DNA of 64,000 nucleotides from Marixanthomonas spongiae (GTDB lineage: Bacteria > Bacteroidota > Bacteroidia > Flavobacteriales > Flavobacteriaceae), in assembly GCF_003095375.1 (NCBI RefSeq), contig NZ_QEHR01000007.1, positions 124,001-188,000 on the forward strand, read 5' to 3'. The notes beneath the pieces are model-generated. The model was given only the letters and a program-made list of their open reading frames with translations. It did not search any database and was not told the DNA's origin. Position numbers and translations under genes: made by a program. Shown here piece by piece: positions 53,268-61,323 of this stretch (positions are counted from its first letter, which is position 1; each line of letters starts with the position of its first letter).

Positions 53268-55049
53268 TTATTCTACCATAAATGTTTCTTTTAGGAAAAT
53301 TGGCATTCCTTTTTTGGAAAACCCTTCTATTACAATTTCATAAACGCCAAGAATATCGGAGGTATAGCAGGTAATTTCTTTACTGGATTCCGTCATTTTA
53401 AAATCTGGCAACCAAAGTAATTGTCTTCTATAATCAGGTACCCGTTTTAGTGTTTCTGAAGCATTAGTGTTAGGGTAAACTTGTTTAAAATATTTTTTTT
53501 TCTGTTGAATAGGTAACACTTCAACTTGTTTTACATAGTCACTTAAAGGGGTTTCATAAAAATCACCTTCTATTGTTTTCACAACCATGACTCCTTGAAA
53601 AGTTTGCGAACCATAATAATACTTGTCTTGCATTATGGCTATACTTTCCACTTTATTAGCACTATAGTCTATTAATTTTTGATGATCCTGTACAAAAAAA
53701 CCATCTACCAATAACAGCACAGAAGCATTGCTGCGCAAGCTATTGTCTTTTTCCCTAATTGCAAACGCACCCTTGCCATTTTTCCAATCTATCCAGGCAT
53801 CGTTCACAATTTCTACCATAGTTTCTTTCATAGTGGGAAAACGAGTGTATTCATCTAAATTATAGATCTTACTCTTTTTTGTGTAGATAGAAGTATGTGG
53901 TGGTATCGTTTTTACGGTGTCAGGTTTTACACTGTAATATGCGTTTTCAATCTGATTGTAAACACTGCGGTCAACAATCAACTTTTTCATTTGTGGGATA
54001 ATATAAAAATGGGCGAAATCTAACTTCTCAAAACTTATTGGAACTTGCTTGTTTACATCTATTTCAAACGTATTATCAAAATCATTAAGCACTTGCAATG
54101 CTATCGTATTATTTGAATATGGCCTATCGATATTAAAATAGAAATTTCCTTCAGTATCCACATTGGATATTTTAAAAATAAAATTATCACCCGGAATGGA
54201 TAGTGCTACTTTTTGTTTTTCAAGATTCTGGTTTTCTGAAATGGCAGTTATTTTTCCAGTAAGTAGCTCACCCCTTAACTCTGGTATTATAAGTCTATTT
54301 TGAGAATTAATATTTTGCAAATCGTTATCTGAAAGAGCTGTACAACGTTTTAACGGAGTATGCGAAACAGTATCTAGCTTTCTAATGGATAATGAATAAT
54401 CACCGTGTAAAATTTGGCTATTGTTGTTTTTAAATTTTATTGTTACAGGACTTCTTTTTGAATACTTACTTTTATCTGTTGCGATATTTAAACCAACATT
54501 GCTAATTTGGTTAATGTCTGTAATATTTGACTCAATCTTCACATTCTGATTTTGAGTTTTATATTTGGCACCAGAGTTGTTTTTTTTAAGTGCACTTTGA
54601 TTTCCCCTATATGGATTAATAATAGTAATGTCTTGTTGAAAATAATTGTCAGCACTTTTTGAGAGCATATTCATGGTATAAGAAACAATTTTATAATTTC
54701 CTGACGGTATGGTAGTAGGAATAAAAAAATCGCCTTGTCCAGTTCCTGAAACCAATGGTATTTTATGTTTAAAAACAGAGGTTTTACTTTCATTGATCAG
54801 TTCAAGATACGCAACCTTACTAAGGTTGCTTAAATTTTCGGTTTTTGAATTGAGAACATAGATTTTATAATACAAATACTCCCCTACAAAAAACAAAGAC
54901 GTATTCAAGTGGGTAAAAACCTGTTCATTGGGTATTGGCGATGTATCATTATGTTGGCTTTTGGAAGGATAGGTATTTTGTGCTTGCGCAAAAACACTCG
55001 AACATAAAGCCAAAAACAAAAATAGAATATAAAGCGTCTTTTTATTCAT
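53268..55049 (-). CDS. Exported MG2/plug-type protein of the TonB operon
   Basis: A 593-residue exported protein (signal 1-21, ending SVFAQ). Residues 38-150 look like a macroglobulin-type MG2 domain (FFVGEYLYYKIYVLN, PSGNYKIVSYTMNML). Further carboxypeptidase-like beta domains follow. Residues about 420-520 have SVLLLVDGFFVQDHQKL and YYYGSQTFQGVMVVKT, which resembles a TonB plug domain without a barrel. Last gene of a four-gene operon, 14 bp after the DUF4249 gene. It may sit on the cell surface or in the periplasm as a receptor partner. Function unknown. Confidence 0.78.
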   Translation of the reverse strand: MNKKTLYILFLFLALCSSVFAQAQNTYPSKSQHNDTSPIPNEQVFTHLNTSLFFVGEYLYYKIYVLNSKTENLSNLSKVAYLELINESKTSVFKHKIPLVSGTGQGDFFIPTTIPSGNYKIVSYTMNMLSKSADNYFQQDITIINPYRGNQSALKKNNSGAKYKTQNQNVKIESNITDINQISNVGLNIATDKSKYSKRSPVTIKFKNNNSQILHGDYSLSIRKLDTVSHTPLKRCTALSDNDLQNINSQNRLIIPELRGELLTGKITAISENQNLEKQKVALSIPGDNFIFKISNVDTEGNFYFNIDRPYSNNTIALQVLNDFDNTFEIDVNKQVPISFEKLDFAHFYIIPQMKKLIVDRSVYNQIENAYYSVKPDTVKTIPPHTSIYTKKSKIYNLDEYTRFPTMKETMVEIVNDAWIDWKNGKGAFAIREKDNSLRSNASVLLLVDGFFVQDHQKLIDYSANKVESIAIMQDKYYYGSQTFQGVMVVKTIEGDFYETPLSDYVKQVEVLPIQQKKKYFKQVYPNTNASETLKRVPDYRRQLLWLPDFKMTESSKEITCYTSDILGVYEIVIEGFSKKGMPIFLKETFMVE

Positions 55050-55063
55050 CTATAAAAATTAAA

Positions 55064-56290
55064 TTATTCTTCCCAAAATTCTGGAACCACATTGGTGCCA
55101 AAGACAGTACAGTCAACACAAGGTACGGGAGCTACCAAATAAGGACCATAACCAATATCATCGTTACCGGGCCCTATTGGTTCTTCAACGAATTTAACCG
55201 CTCCGCTTCCTACTAAGTTTACCAACGCTGGCACCTCTGGTCGATTAAGCTCACAATCCTCAACAAAGAGCCCCAACGGACCCTCCTCTGGAGAAAAATA
55301 ATCTGAATAGTTGAAAAACACGCGTTTTGAAGAAACAGCCGCAAGTTCAAAAAACCCGATCACTTTTTCATTATCGTTGCTAGTTGAAAAAAGATTTCCG
55401 CTAATAAATCCAGGTTGCACTTGCGAAAACAGGCTCTCCGAACCTGAAAAGTCTTTTAGCGTTTCATAAAACACATAAGCATCCCTGGAAATAACAAACT
55501 GTTTTGCCAGTAAACTGTAACGGGTGGAAATCTTCGGGTTTTCCCTTTTTAAAAAACGTATTTGGAATTGGCTCAATCGGTCTTCGGAAAGCGGATTTGT
55601 ATTAGCCAGTAATATATTAGTGGAAGGTATTGTATTGTAACAGGTATATTCTTCCCGATTTTTACGCACAAGTTTGACTTTTGGCGGGTTGTAACTAACC
55701 ACTTCTATATCCTTGTGTGCAAAATAGCGGGAAACAATTTTATACGTTTCTTCAAACTCAAAACGGTAATAACTTCCTTGTGTATCTGGATTATAGCTAT
55801 CTAAAAAAATTGCAACACCGAGCGCTCCATTTTCGTTGGTTTCCCGTTGAGCATATAAATTATCAATTTGAGAAATGCTTGCTAAAGCGGTAGGGTCAGA
55901 ACCATAACTTCTACCATTGGCAGTTGTTATGGATAGCTCGTAGTCTCGATCGGGTTGAGCTGAAAAGGTAGTAGTTGATTGATAAATACCTGGCACATCG
56001 GTTTCTTCAAAAGAAAATTGATTTCCCATATTGTCTTTTACCAATACCGTTGCATTTGTTTCGGCCGAAGGTCCATCTTCCTCAAACCGAAATGTCCTGC
56101 TTAGTTTGATTTTTTGTGGTTTGGTTTCATTGGTGATGGTAGCCTCCACTACAAGAGCACTTTCAAAAGTTTCTGTTTCAAAATCAATTTCCTCAACACA
56201 TCCGCAGAAAAGAAAGACTGTTAAAACCAGTGAAAAAACGGAAACTTTCTTCAACTTCAAATTTTTATGTCGCATCCCTGTGTTCATCAT
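55064..56290 (-). CDS. DUF4249 family lipoprotein of the TonB operon
   Basis: A 408-residue lipoprotein (403 if started at the later ATG, 56275). The signal ends in a lipobox LFCGC. The mature protein begins VEEIDFE, then residues about 50-110 form an Ig-like strand-rich domain of the kind seen in DUF4249, with SRTFRFEEDGPSAETNATV. DUF4249 proteins accompany TonB receptors as presumed surface binding partners, like SusD-type lipoproteins. It begins 3 bp after the TonB receptor stop. Confidence 0.87.
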   Translation of the reverse strand: MMNTGMRHKNLKLKKVSVFSLVLTVFLFCGCVEEIDFETETFESALVVEATITNETKPQKIKLSRTFRFEEDGPSAETNATVLVKDNMGNQFSFEETDVPGIYQSTTTFSAQPDRDYELSITTANGRSYGSDPTALASISQIDNLYAQRETNENGALGVAIFLDSYNPDTQGSYYRFEFEETYKIVSRYFAHKDIEVVSYNPPKVKLVRKNREEYTCYNTIPSTNILLANTNPLSEDRLSQFQIRFLKRENPKISTRYSLLAKQFVISRDAYVFYETLKDFSGSESLFSQVQPGFISGNLFSTSNDNEKVIGFFELAAVSSKRVFFNYSDYFSPEEGPLGLFVEDCELNRPEVPALVNLVGSGAVKFVEEPIGPGNDDIGYGPYLVAPVPCVDCTVFGTNVVPEFWEE

Positions 56291-56293
56291 AAA

Positions 56294-59038
56294 TCAAAAT
56301 TTAAAGTTATACGTTATTGTTGGCACCGGAACGGAAAAAATAGAACTTTGATACGCTTTTACCTCTCCCCCATCTGTCACAAAAAATACGGAATAGGGAT
56401 TACTACGCCCTAATACGTTGTAAACCGAAATATTCCAAAAACTGTGCGCCAGCTTATCCAGTTTATGGTTTCCTTCAAAATTAATGCTTAAATCCAATCG
56501 GTAATAATCTGGTATTCTGTATTCATTTCGATCACTGTACAACACAAACTCGGAGTTGTTAATCTCATAACTTCCAACAGGGTACGTAATAGGTCGTCCC
56601 GTTTGGTAAACAAAGTTGGCCGAAAGGCTAAAACGCTCCGTTAATTTGTAATTGGCAACGACACTTATATCATGAGGTTTGTCGTAATTTGAAGGAAAAA
56701 AATCACCGTTATTTATTTGTTCTTCCTTAAAATCACTGTCTAATTTAAGAAAAGAGCGGGAATAACTATAACTCAACCAACCATTTAACTTCCCCGTTTT
56801 TTTTCTAACCAAAAACTCAATTCCATACGCTTTTCCTTTGCCTTGCAGTAGCTCTGTTTCCACATTTTCGTTCAGTAAAAGCTGAGCTCCCGTTTTAAAA
56901 TCCAGAATATTTTTAGAAGTTTTGTAATATCCTTCCAAGCTTACTTCGTATTGATTGCCATCAAAATTATGATAGAAACCCAAACCGTATTGATTGGCCC
57001 GTTGGGGTTCTATGTTCAGGTCAGAAAGCTTCCACATATCGGTTGGTGATACTGTTGTATTGTTTGACAAAGTGTGGACATATTGAATGGTATTGTTAAA
57101 ACTCGCTTTTACCGAAAACTCCGGATTAAAAGAATAGCGTGCAGAAACACGGGCCTCTGGACCGCCATAGGTTTCAATGGCTTCATTCTTTTTGTAACTA
57201 AGCGTATCGGTCACCGTGGCATCGTTTAACGGAACCCCGTCCATATAACTTCGTTGCGTAGCCTCCCCCAAAGCAGAAAAAGTGGAGTACCTAATACCGG
57301 CATTCAATTCCAGTTTCTCGTTTACAGTAAAATTATCTGACAAAAACACGGCGCTTTCCAGCCCTCTTTCTTTTGGGATTTTTAACGGATCTACAATAGA
57401 ATTGCTTTCTGAAGGTTGTATCTCGCCAGGTTGTACATTGTACAATTTTGTGGAAATACCATAATCCAAGGTGTGTTTGTTGTTCAGTTTTGAATTTAAT
57501 TTTAACTTTAATTGGGTTTCGTTGATGCTGTACCCTAAATCAAAATCGGTATCTGTTGAGCCGTCGTATTCAATATTGTATTTGTATTCACTATTCAGCA
57601 ATAATAGACTTCCTTTATTCTGCTCATTAAATCTGTGGTTCCATTGCAAGGAAACCAAACGGTTACTATACCCAAATAACGAATCTGAAGTAATACCATA
57701 TCGATCTTTACTGTAATATCCTGTGCCTTTTATCTCGTTATTTTCGTTTAATTGATGGTTGTATTTTACAATGGCATCATAAAAAGAAGCTTCGCTATTT
57801 TTCAAAGACTCTTCATCGAGCGATTTCAAAATCCAATCTGAATACGTTGCCCGGACCCCAGCCATAATCCCGGCTTTATCCTTAACAATTGGGGTTTCTA
57901 ACGTCAAGTTAGCCGTTACTGGACCAATAGAACCTTCGCCTGAAAATTTTTCTGTGGTAGCATCGCGGGTAGAAATATCAAAAACCGAAGAAAGCCTTCC
58001 GCCATATTCGGCAGGGATGCTTCCTTTATAAATATCCACATTCCCCGAAGTAAACGGGTTGATGGAAGAAAAAATTCCGAAGAAATGAGAAGGATTGTAA
58101 ATAACACCTTCATCTAAAAGAATCAGATTTTGATCTGCTTTTCCACCTCTAACATTATATCCAGCGGCTCCTTCCCCAGCGTTGGAAATACCCGGAAGCG
58201 TGGTTGCCACCTTTAAAATATCACGTTCGCCCAATACCAACGGGATGTTCTTAATAACTTTTACATCGATGGTTTCTGCGCCGGTTTCTGCTTTTTTAAC
58301 ATTGTTATCTGCTTCGTTTTCTAAAAAAACCTCCCCAAGCATTTCGTAATCTTCATTCAAGGCCATATCGAGACGACCGTCATTATAGATAATCACCCTT
58401 TTTTGTATATCTTCAATACCAATTAATTTGGTTTCCAACATACTGACACCCGGACGTAATGAAATGGAATAAAAACCATCGTCATTTGTTGTCGTTCCTG
58501 TACTACTGTCTTGTACTAAAATCGCGAGGTCTGGAATAGGTTTCCCTGTTAATGAGTTGGTAACATATCCGCTTAAGGTATATCTGTTGCGGGAAATGCT
58601 TTGGTTTTCTTTTCCAATGCGTACCGTTTCAACAAGTGATTTTTTATTTGATTTTTCTTGATTGTAAAAAATTGGGGAATATGCTTCATTATCACCTTGC
58701 TGATCTATAATGGAATCTTTTTTCTCTTTCGGAAAAAACCCTTCGGGAAGTTTATCATAAACCAAACTGTTTCTAGTAAGAATAATCCGCTTGTCGTTGG
58801 TGATATAATAGTTTAAAACCGTTTTGTCCAAGAGGCCTTTCAATAGCGTGTCCATCGTTACCTTATCAAAATTTCCGCTTACCGTTTTGCCGTCAATCCA
58901 ATCTTTTAAATAAAAGAAGCGATAGTCTGTTTTTTTTTCAATAGTTATAAACGCTTCTTCCAACGGGGTATCGTTAAAAGAGACTGTCATGGTATTGGTA
59001 TCCTGTGCTACACTAACTTGTACAAAGAAAATTAGCAT
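56294..59038 (-). CDS. TonB-dependent receptor with N-terminal STN domain
   Basis: A 914-residue receptor from the ATG at 59038. That start leaves a signal of only about 12 residues; the codons before it read as a natural n-region and hydrophobic core (NKFRIAFSIFL) but without a standard start codon, so the true start is probably upstream at a rare codon. Residues about 15-95 form an STN domain (EAFITIEKKTDYRFFYLKD). A carboxypeptidase-like domain (about 150-235), plug (GAAGYNVRGGKADQNLILLD) and barrel follow. STN domains usually relay a signal to an anti-sigma factor; none is adjacent. Substrate unknown. Confidence 0.9.
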   Translation of the reverse strand: MLIFFVQVSVAQDTNTMTVSFNDTPLEEAFITIEKKTDYRFFYLKDWIDGKTVSGNFDKVTMDTLLKGLLDKTVLNYYITNDKRIILTRNSLVYDKLPEGFFPKEKKDSIIDQQGDNEAYSPIFYNQEKSNKKSLVETVRIGKENQSISRNRYTLSGYVTNSLTGKPIPDLAILVQDSSTGTTTNDDGFYSISLRPGVSMLETKLIGIEDIQKRVIIYNDGRLDMALNEDYEMLGEVFLENEADNNVKKAETGAETIDVKVIKNIPLVLGERDILKVATTLPGISNAGEGAAGYNVRGGKADQNLILLDEGVIYNPSHFFGIFSSINPFTSGNVDIYKGSIPAEYGGRLSSVFDISTRDATTEKFSGEGSIGPVTANLTLETPIVKDKAGIMAGVRATYSDWILKSLDEESLKNSEASFYDAIVKYNHQLNENNEIKGTGYYSKDRYGITSDSLFGYSNRLVSLQWNHRFNEQNKGSLLLLNSEYKYNIEYDGSTDTDFDLGYSINETQLKLKLNSKLNNKHTLDYGISTKLYNVQPGEIQPSESNSIVDPLKIPKERGLESAVFLSDNFTVNEKLELNAGIRYSTFSALGEATQRSYMDGVPLNDATVTDTLSYKKNEAIETYGGPEARVSARYSFNPEFSVKASFNNTIQYVHTLSNNTTVSPTDMWKLSDLNIEPQRANQYGLGFYHNFDGNQYEVSLEGYYKTSKNILDFKTGAQLLLNENVETELLQGKGKAYGIEFLVRKKTGKLNGWLSYSYSRSFLKLDSDFKEEQINNGDFFPSNYDKPHDISVVANYKLTERFSLSANFVYQTGRPITYPVGSYEINNSEFVLYSDRNEYRIPDYYRLDLSINFEGNHKLDKLAHSFWNISVYNVLGRSNPYSVFFVTDGGEVKAYQSSIFSVPVPTITYNFKF

Positions 59039-59073
59039 TAAAAAGATACTGAACGCAATACGGAACTTGTTTA

Positions 59074-59811
59074 TTATTGTTTTGATAGCAATGTATTTAT
59101 TTGTTTGGCATATGCAAGAATACCAGCATCTGGATTATCTCTTTTTACCAAACCATCTATACCTAACGAATTTATTTCTTTTTTATAATCTGGAAACAAT
59201 TGAATAAAATCCCGCTTGTTTTTTACCGAATAATACATGTTTTGATATAAAAGAAAGTAATAAGGCTTCTTAGGCTTAAATAGATACATAATGGTTTCTT
59301 CTTTTATTCGTTTTAGCCTTTTTTTTCTATGTTTCTTAAAAACAACAAGTTGAGAGGTTTTTAATAACTCTTCATAAAAACCAGACAGATCGTCATCTTT
59401 ATTTTCTGTGCTCTTGTTTACTATTTTCTTAAAGCTTCTGTTTGTAATATGGAAAGACTTTATCAATTCTTTAAAGGGCTGTAAAATTGTAGTGCCGTTC
59501 TCCCCTGTTAACTGCAGTATTACTTCATCATTAAAAACATCATATTTCAACGGAATGTTATAATATGTTTGACCATCATAATCAATGCTTCCAGACTGAA
59601 AACCATTGTTGTACAGAAATTTTTTGAATTCCCCTTTGGCTTTTTCCACATCAATATACGCCACGCCATTGTAAAGACCCGTATTTTCAATTCCTATAGT
59701 AGTATCAAACCAGTTGTATTGCTTTTCAATGTCAAAATCTTGTGCAATAACATATAAATTTGGCAATAAAATTAATAGTAAAAGCCAGAGTTTATTCTTA
59801 TTCATATGCAC
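59074..59811 (-). CDS. Exported hypothetical protein, first gene of the TonB operon
   Basis: A 245-residue exported protein (signal about 1-23, ending YVIAQ; a second Met is at residue 3). The mature part has a YYNIPLKYDVFNDEVILQL segment and a Lys-rich stretch, KKHRKKRLKRIKEETIMYLF, then FPDYKKEINSLGIDGLVK. No family is recognised. It is 35 bp upstream of the TonB receptor's ATG and co-directional, so it is the likely first gene of the operon. It could be a periplasmic partner of the receptor. Confidence 0.7.
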   Translation of the reverse strand: MHMNKNKLWLLLLILLPNLYVIAQDFDIEKQYNWFDTTIGIENTGLYNGVAYIDVEKAKGEFKKFLYNNGFQSGSIDYDGQTYYNIPLKYDVFNDEVILQLTGENGTTILQPFKELIKSFHITNRSFKKIVNKSTENKDDDLSGFYEELLKTSQLVVFKKHRKKRLKRIKEETIMYLFKPKKPYYFLLYQNMYYSVKNKRDFIQLFPDYKKEINSLGIDGLVKRDNPDAGILAYAKQINTLLSKQ

Positions 59812-59934
59812 TAAATTACTTAAAATTTTATTAAATAAATGATTGCCACCAAAGCTGTCTTACTTCTGAATTTTTTGAAAGCTTATAACCTTCTGAGAGA
59901 CAAGCACATTTAATTATTTTTATTTTAATTCTGA

Positions 59935-60187
59935 ATTGTTTTAGGCATGCTTTTCAGTGAAATAAGCAAGCAAAACATAAGCCTAAAAAAGTTTAACCGG
60001 TTATTTGAAAACCACTTCAACTTAAAGGAGAAATTTAAAAACACAAAGCCATTGAAAAGCATTAAAGGTTTTGGGCTTGTTGGATGATGCTGCAAACTTG
60101 ATCGATCCTTCTACCGGCGAAGGAATTGGCAACGCAATCTGCAGTGGCCTTATCGCTGCTGCACATATTCCATGTCAGATGATGTGA
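59935..60187 (+). pseudogene. Remnant of a geranylgeranyl-reductase-like FAD oxidoreductase
   Basis: Two pieces of the family's C-terminal half. Piece one, from GMLFSEISKQNISLKKF to PLKSIKGFGL, is in the frame of ATG 59947. Piece two, LLDDAANLIDPSTGEGIGNA, is shifted one frame and starts at 60077. The family motif GDAAxLIDPxxGEGI is unmistakable. About 15 residues are missing between the pieces, the whole N-terminal FAD-binding domain is gone, and a stop ends the piece at 60187. This is a dead fragment. Confidence 0.8.
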
Positions 60188-60263
60188 TCTTAATAAAGAA
60201 ATGGGGAAACCAAGTTTTCATGTGAAGCTTCTTTTCAATTTTTAATATGTATATTTCCATTAT

Positions 60264-60740
60264 ATGAAACCAGCCACCGTTGCCCAACTGAAAAAAGAAT
60301 TGATATTCCGCTCCTCGGATGAATTGGAAGAACTCTGCCTGCGTTTGGCGAAATTCAAAAAAGAGAACAAAGAATTGCTTACCTATTTATTGTTTCAATC
60401 GCATAACGAACAAGAATATATTGAAAGTGTAAAGCAAGTAATTGACGACGGATTTTCAACCATAAATACCAACAGCTATTATTATATGAAGAAAACCGTT
60501 CGGAAAGTGCTGCGAATGGTCAAAAAGTACATTCGGTATTCAAAAGAGAAAGAAACCGAAGTGGAATTGCTTTTGTATTTTTGTGAACAGTTAAAAAGCC
60601 TAAAACCATCCATAAAGAGGAACAAAACATTGACCAATTTATATGAACGGCAATTAACGTTGGCTAAAAAACGAATAAGCGAGCTGCATGAAGACTTGCA
60701 GCACGATTTTACCTTGGAAATAGAAAAACTAAACCTATAA
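60264..60740 (+). CDS. Conserved helical protein, function unknown
   Basis: A 158-residue cytoplasmic, mostly helical and strongly charged protein. Prominent stretches are SSDELEELCLRLAKFKKENK and KYIRYSKEKETEVELLLYFC. I recognise it as a flavobacterial hypothetical without a named function. It ends 10 bp before the ArsC-like gene, with which it probably forms an operon. Confidence 0.75.
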   Translation: MKPATVAQLKKELIFRSSDELEELCLRLAKFKKENKELLTYLLFQSHNEQEYIESVKQVIDDGFSTINTNSYYYMKKTVRKVLRMVKKYIRYSKEKETEVELLLYFCEQLKSLKPSIKRNKTLTNLYERQLTLAKKRISELHEDLQHDFTLEIEKLNL

Positions 60741-60750
60741 AAAAAACGCT

Positions 60751-61092
60751 ATGACAACCATTTATCACAATCCCAGATGCAGTAAATCCCGCCAAACCCT
60801 TCAGTTACTGGAAGAGGAAAATGAAGAGATCAACATCGTCAAGTACTTAGAAACCCCACCTAATAAAGCCGAATTAAAAAACATCATCGATCTTTTGGGC
60901 GTAAAACCTTCCGCATTGGTTCGGAAAAACGAAAAAATATGGAAAGAAAACTTTAAAGGAAAAGAACTTTCTCAAGAAGAAATCATCGACGCCATGATCG
61001 CACACCCCAAACTAATTGAACGGCCTATAGTTATAAAAGACAACAAAGCCACTATCGGCAGGCCTCCCGAAAATATATTGAGCATATTGTAA
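60751..61092 (+). CDS. arsC: ArsC/Spx family protein, probable arsenate reductase
   Basis: A 113-residue thioredoxin-fold protein. The N-terminal HNPRCSKSRQTL places the catalytic Cys10 in a CxxS-type site, with Arg residues (KLIERPIVI) further on as in ArsC. The glutaredoxin-linked arsenate reductase reduces arsenate to arsenite in the cytoplasm; Spx-type regulators have a related fold. No arsenite pump or ars regulator is next to it, so general redox use is possible. Confidence 0.82.
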   Translation: MTTIYHNPRCSKSRQTLQLLEEENEEINIVKYLETPPNKAELKNIIDLLGVKPSALVRKNEKIWKENFKGKELSQEEIIDAMIAHPKLIERPIVIKDNKATIGRPPENILSIL

Positions 61093-61323
61093 AAATTTTT
61101 TCTGCAACCATTCAGTTTACATTAACCACAAACTGAAATTCTAATCACAAAGCAGGTAATATAAAACCATGTTACTTTTTTTAGCTGGGTTTCAATTCTT
61201 TTGATCACTGTGAAACAGTAAGTTGAGAACAGCGATCAGACCCTCTTTTTTATTTAACAGAATTTTAAGTAAAACAGACTAAACCCACCCCTATTTTCGC
61301 AGTCAAAAACCGTAAAACCGACT

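Noticed and set aside
60188-60263. Extension of the oxidoreductase remnant past 60187
   Set aside because: No further family motif is readable in any frame before the next gene.
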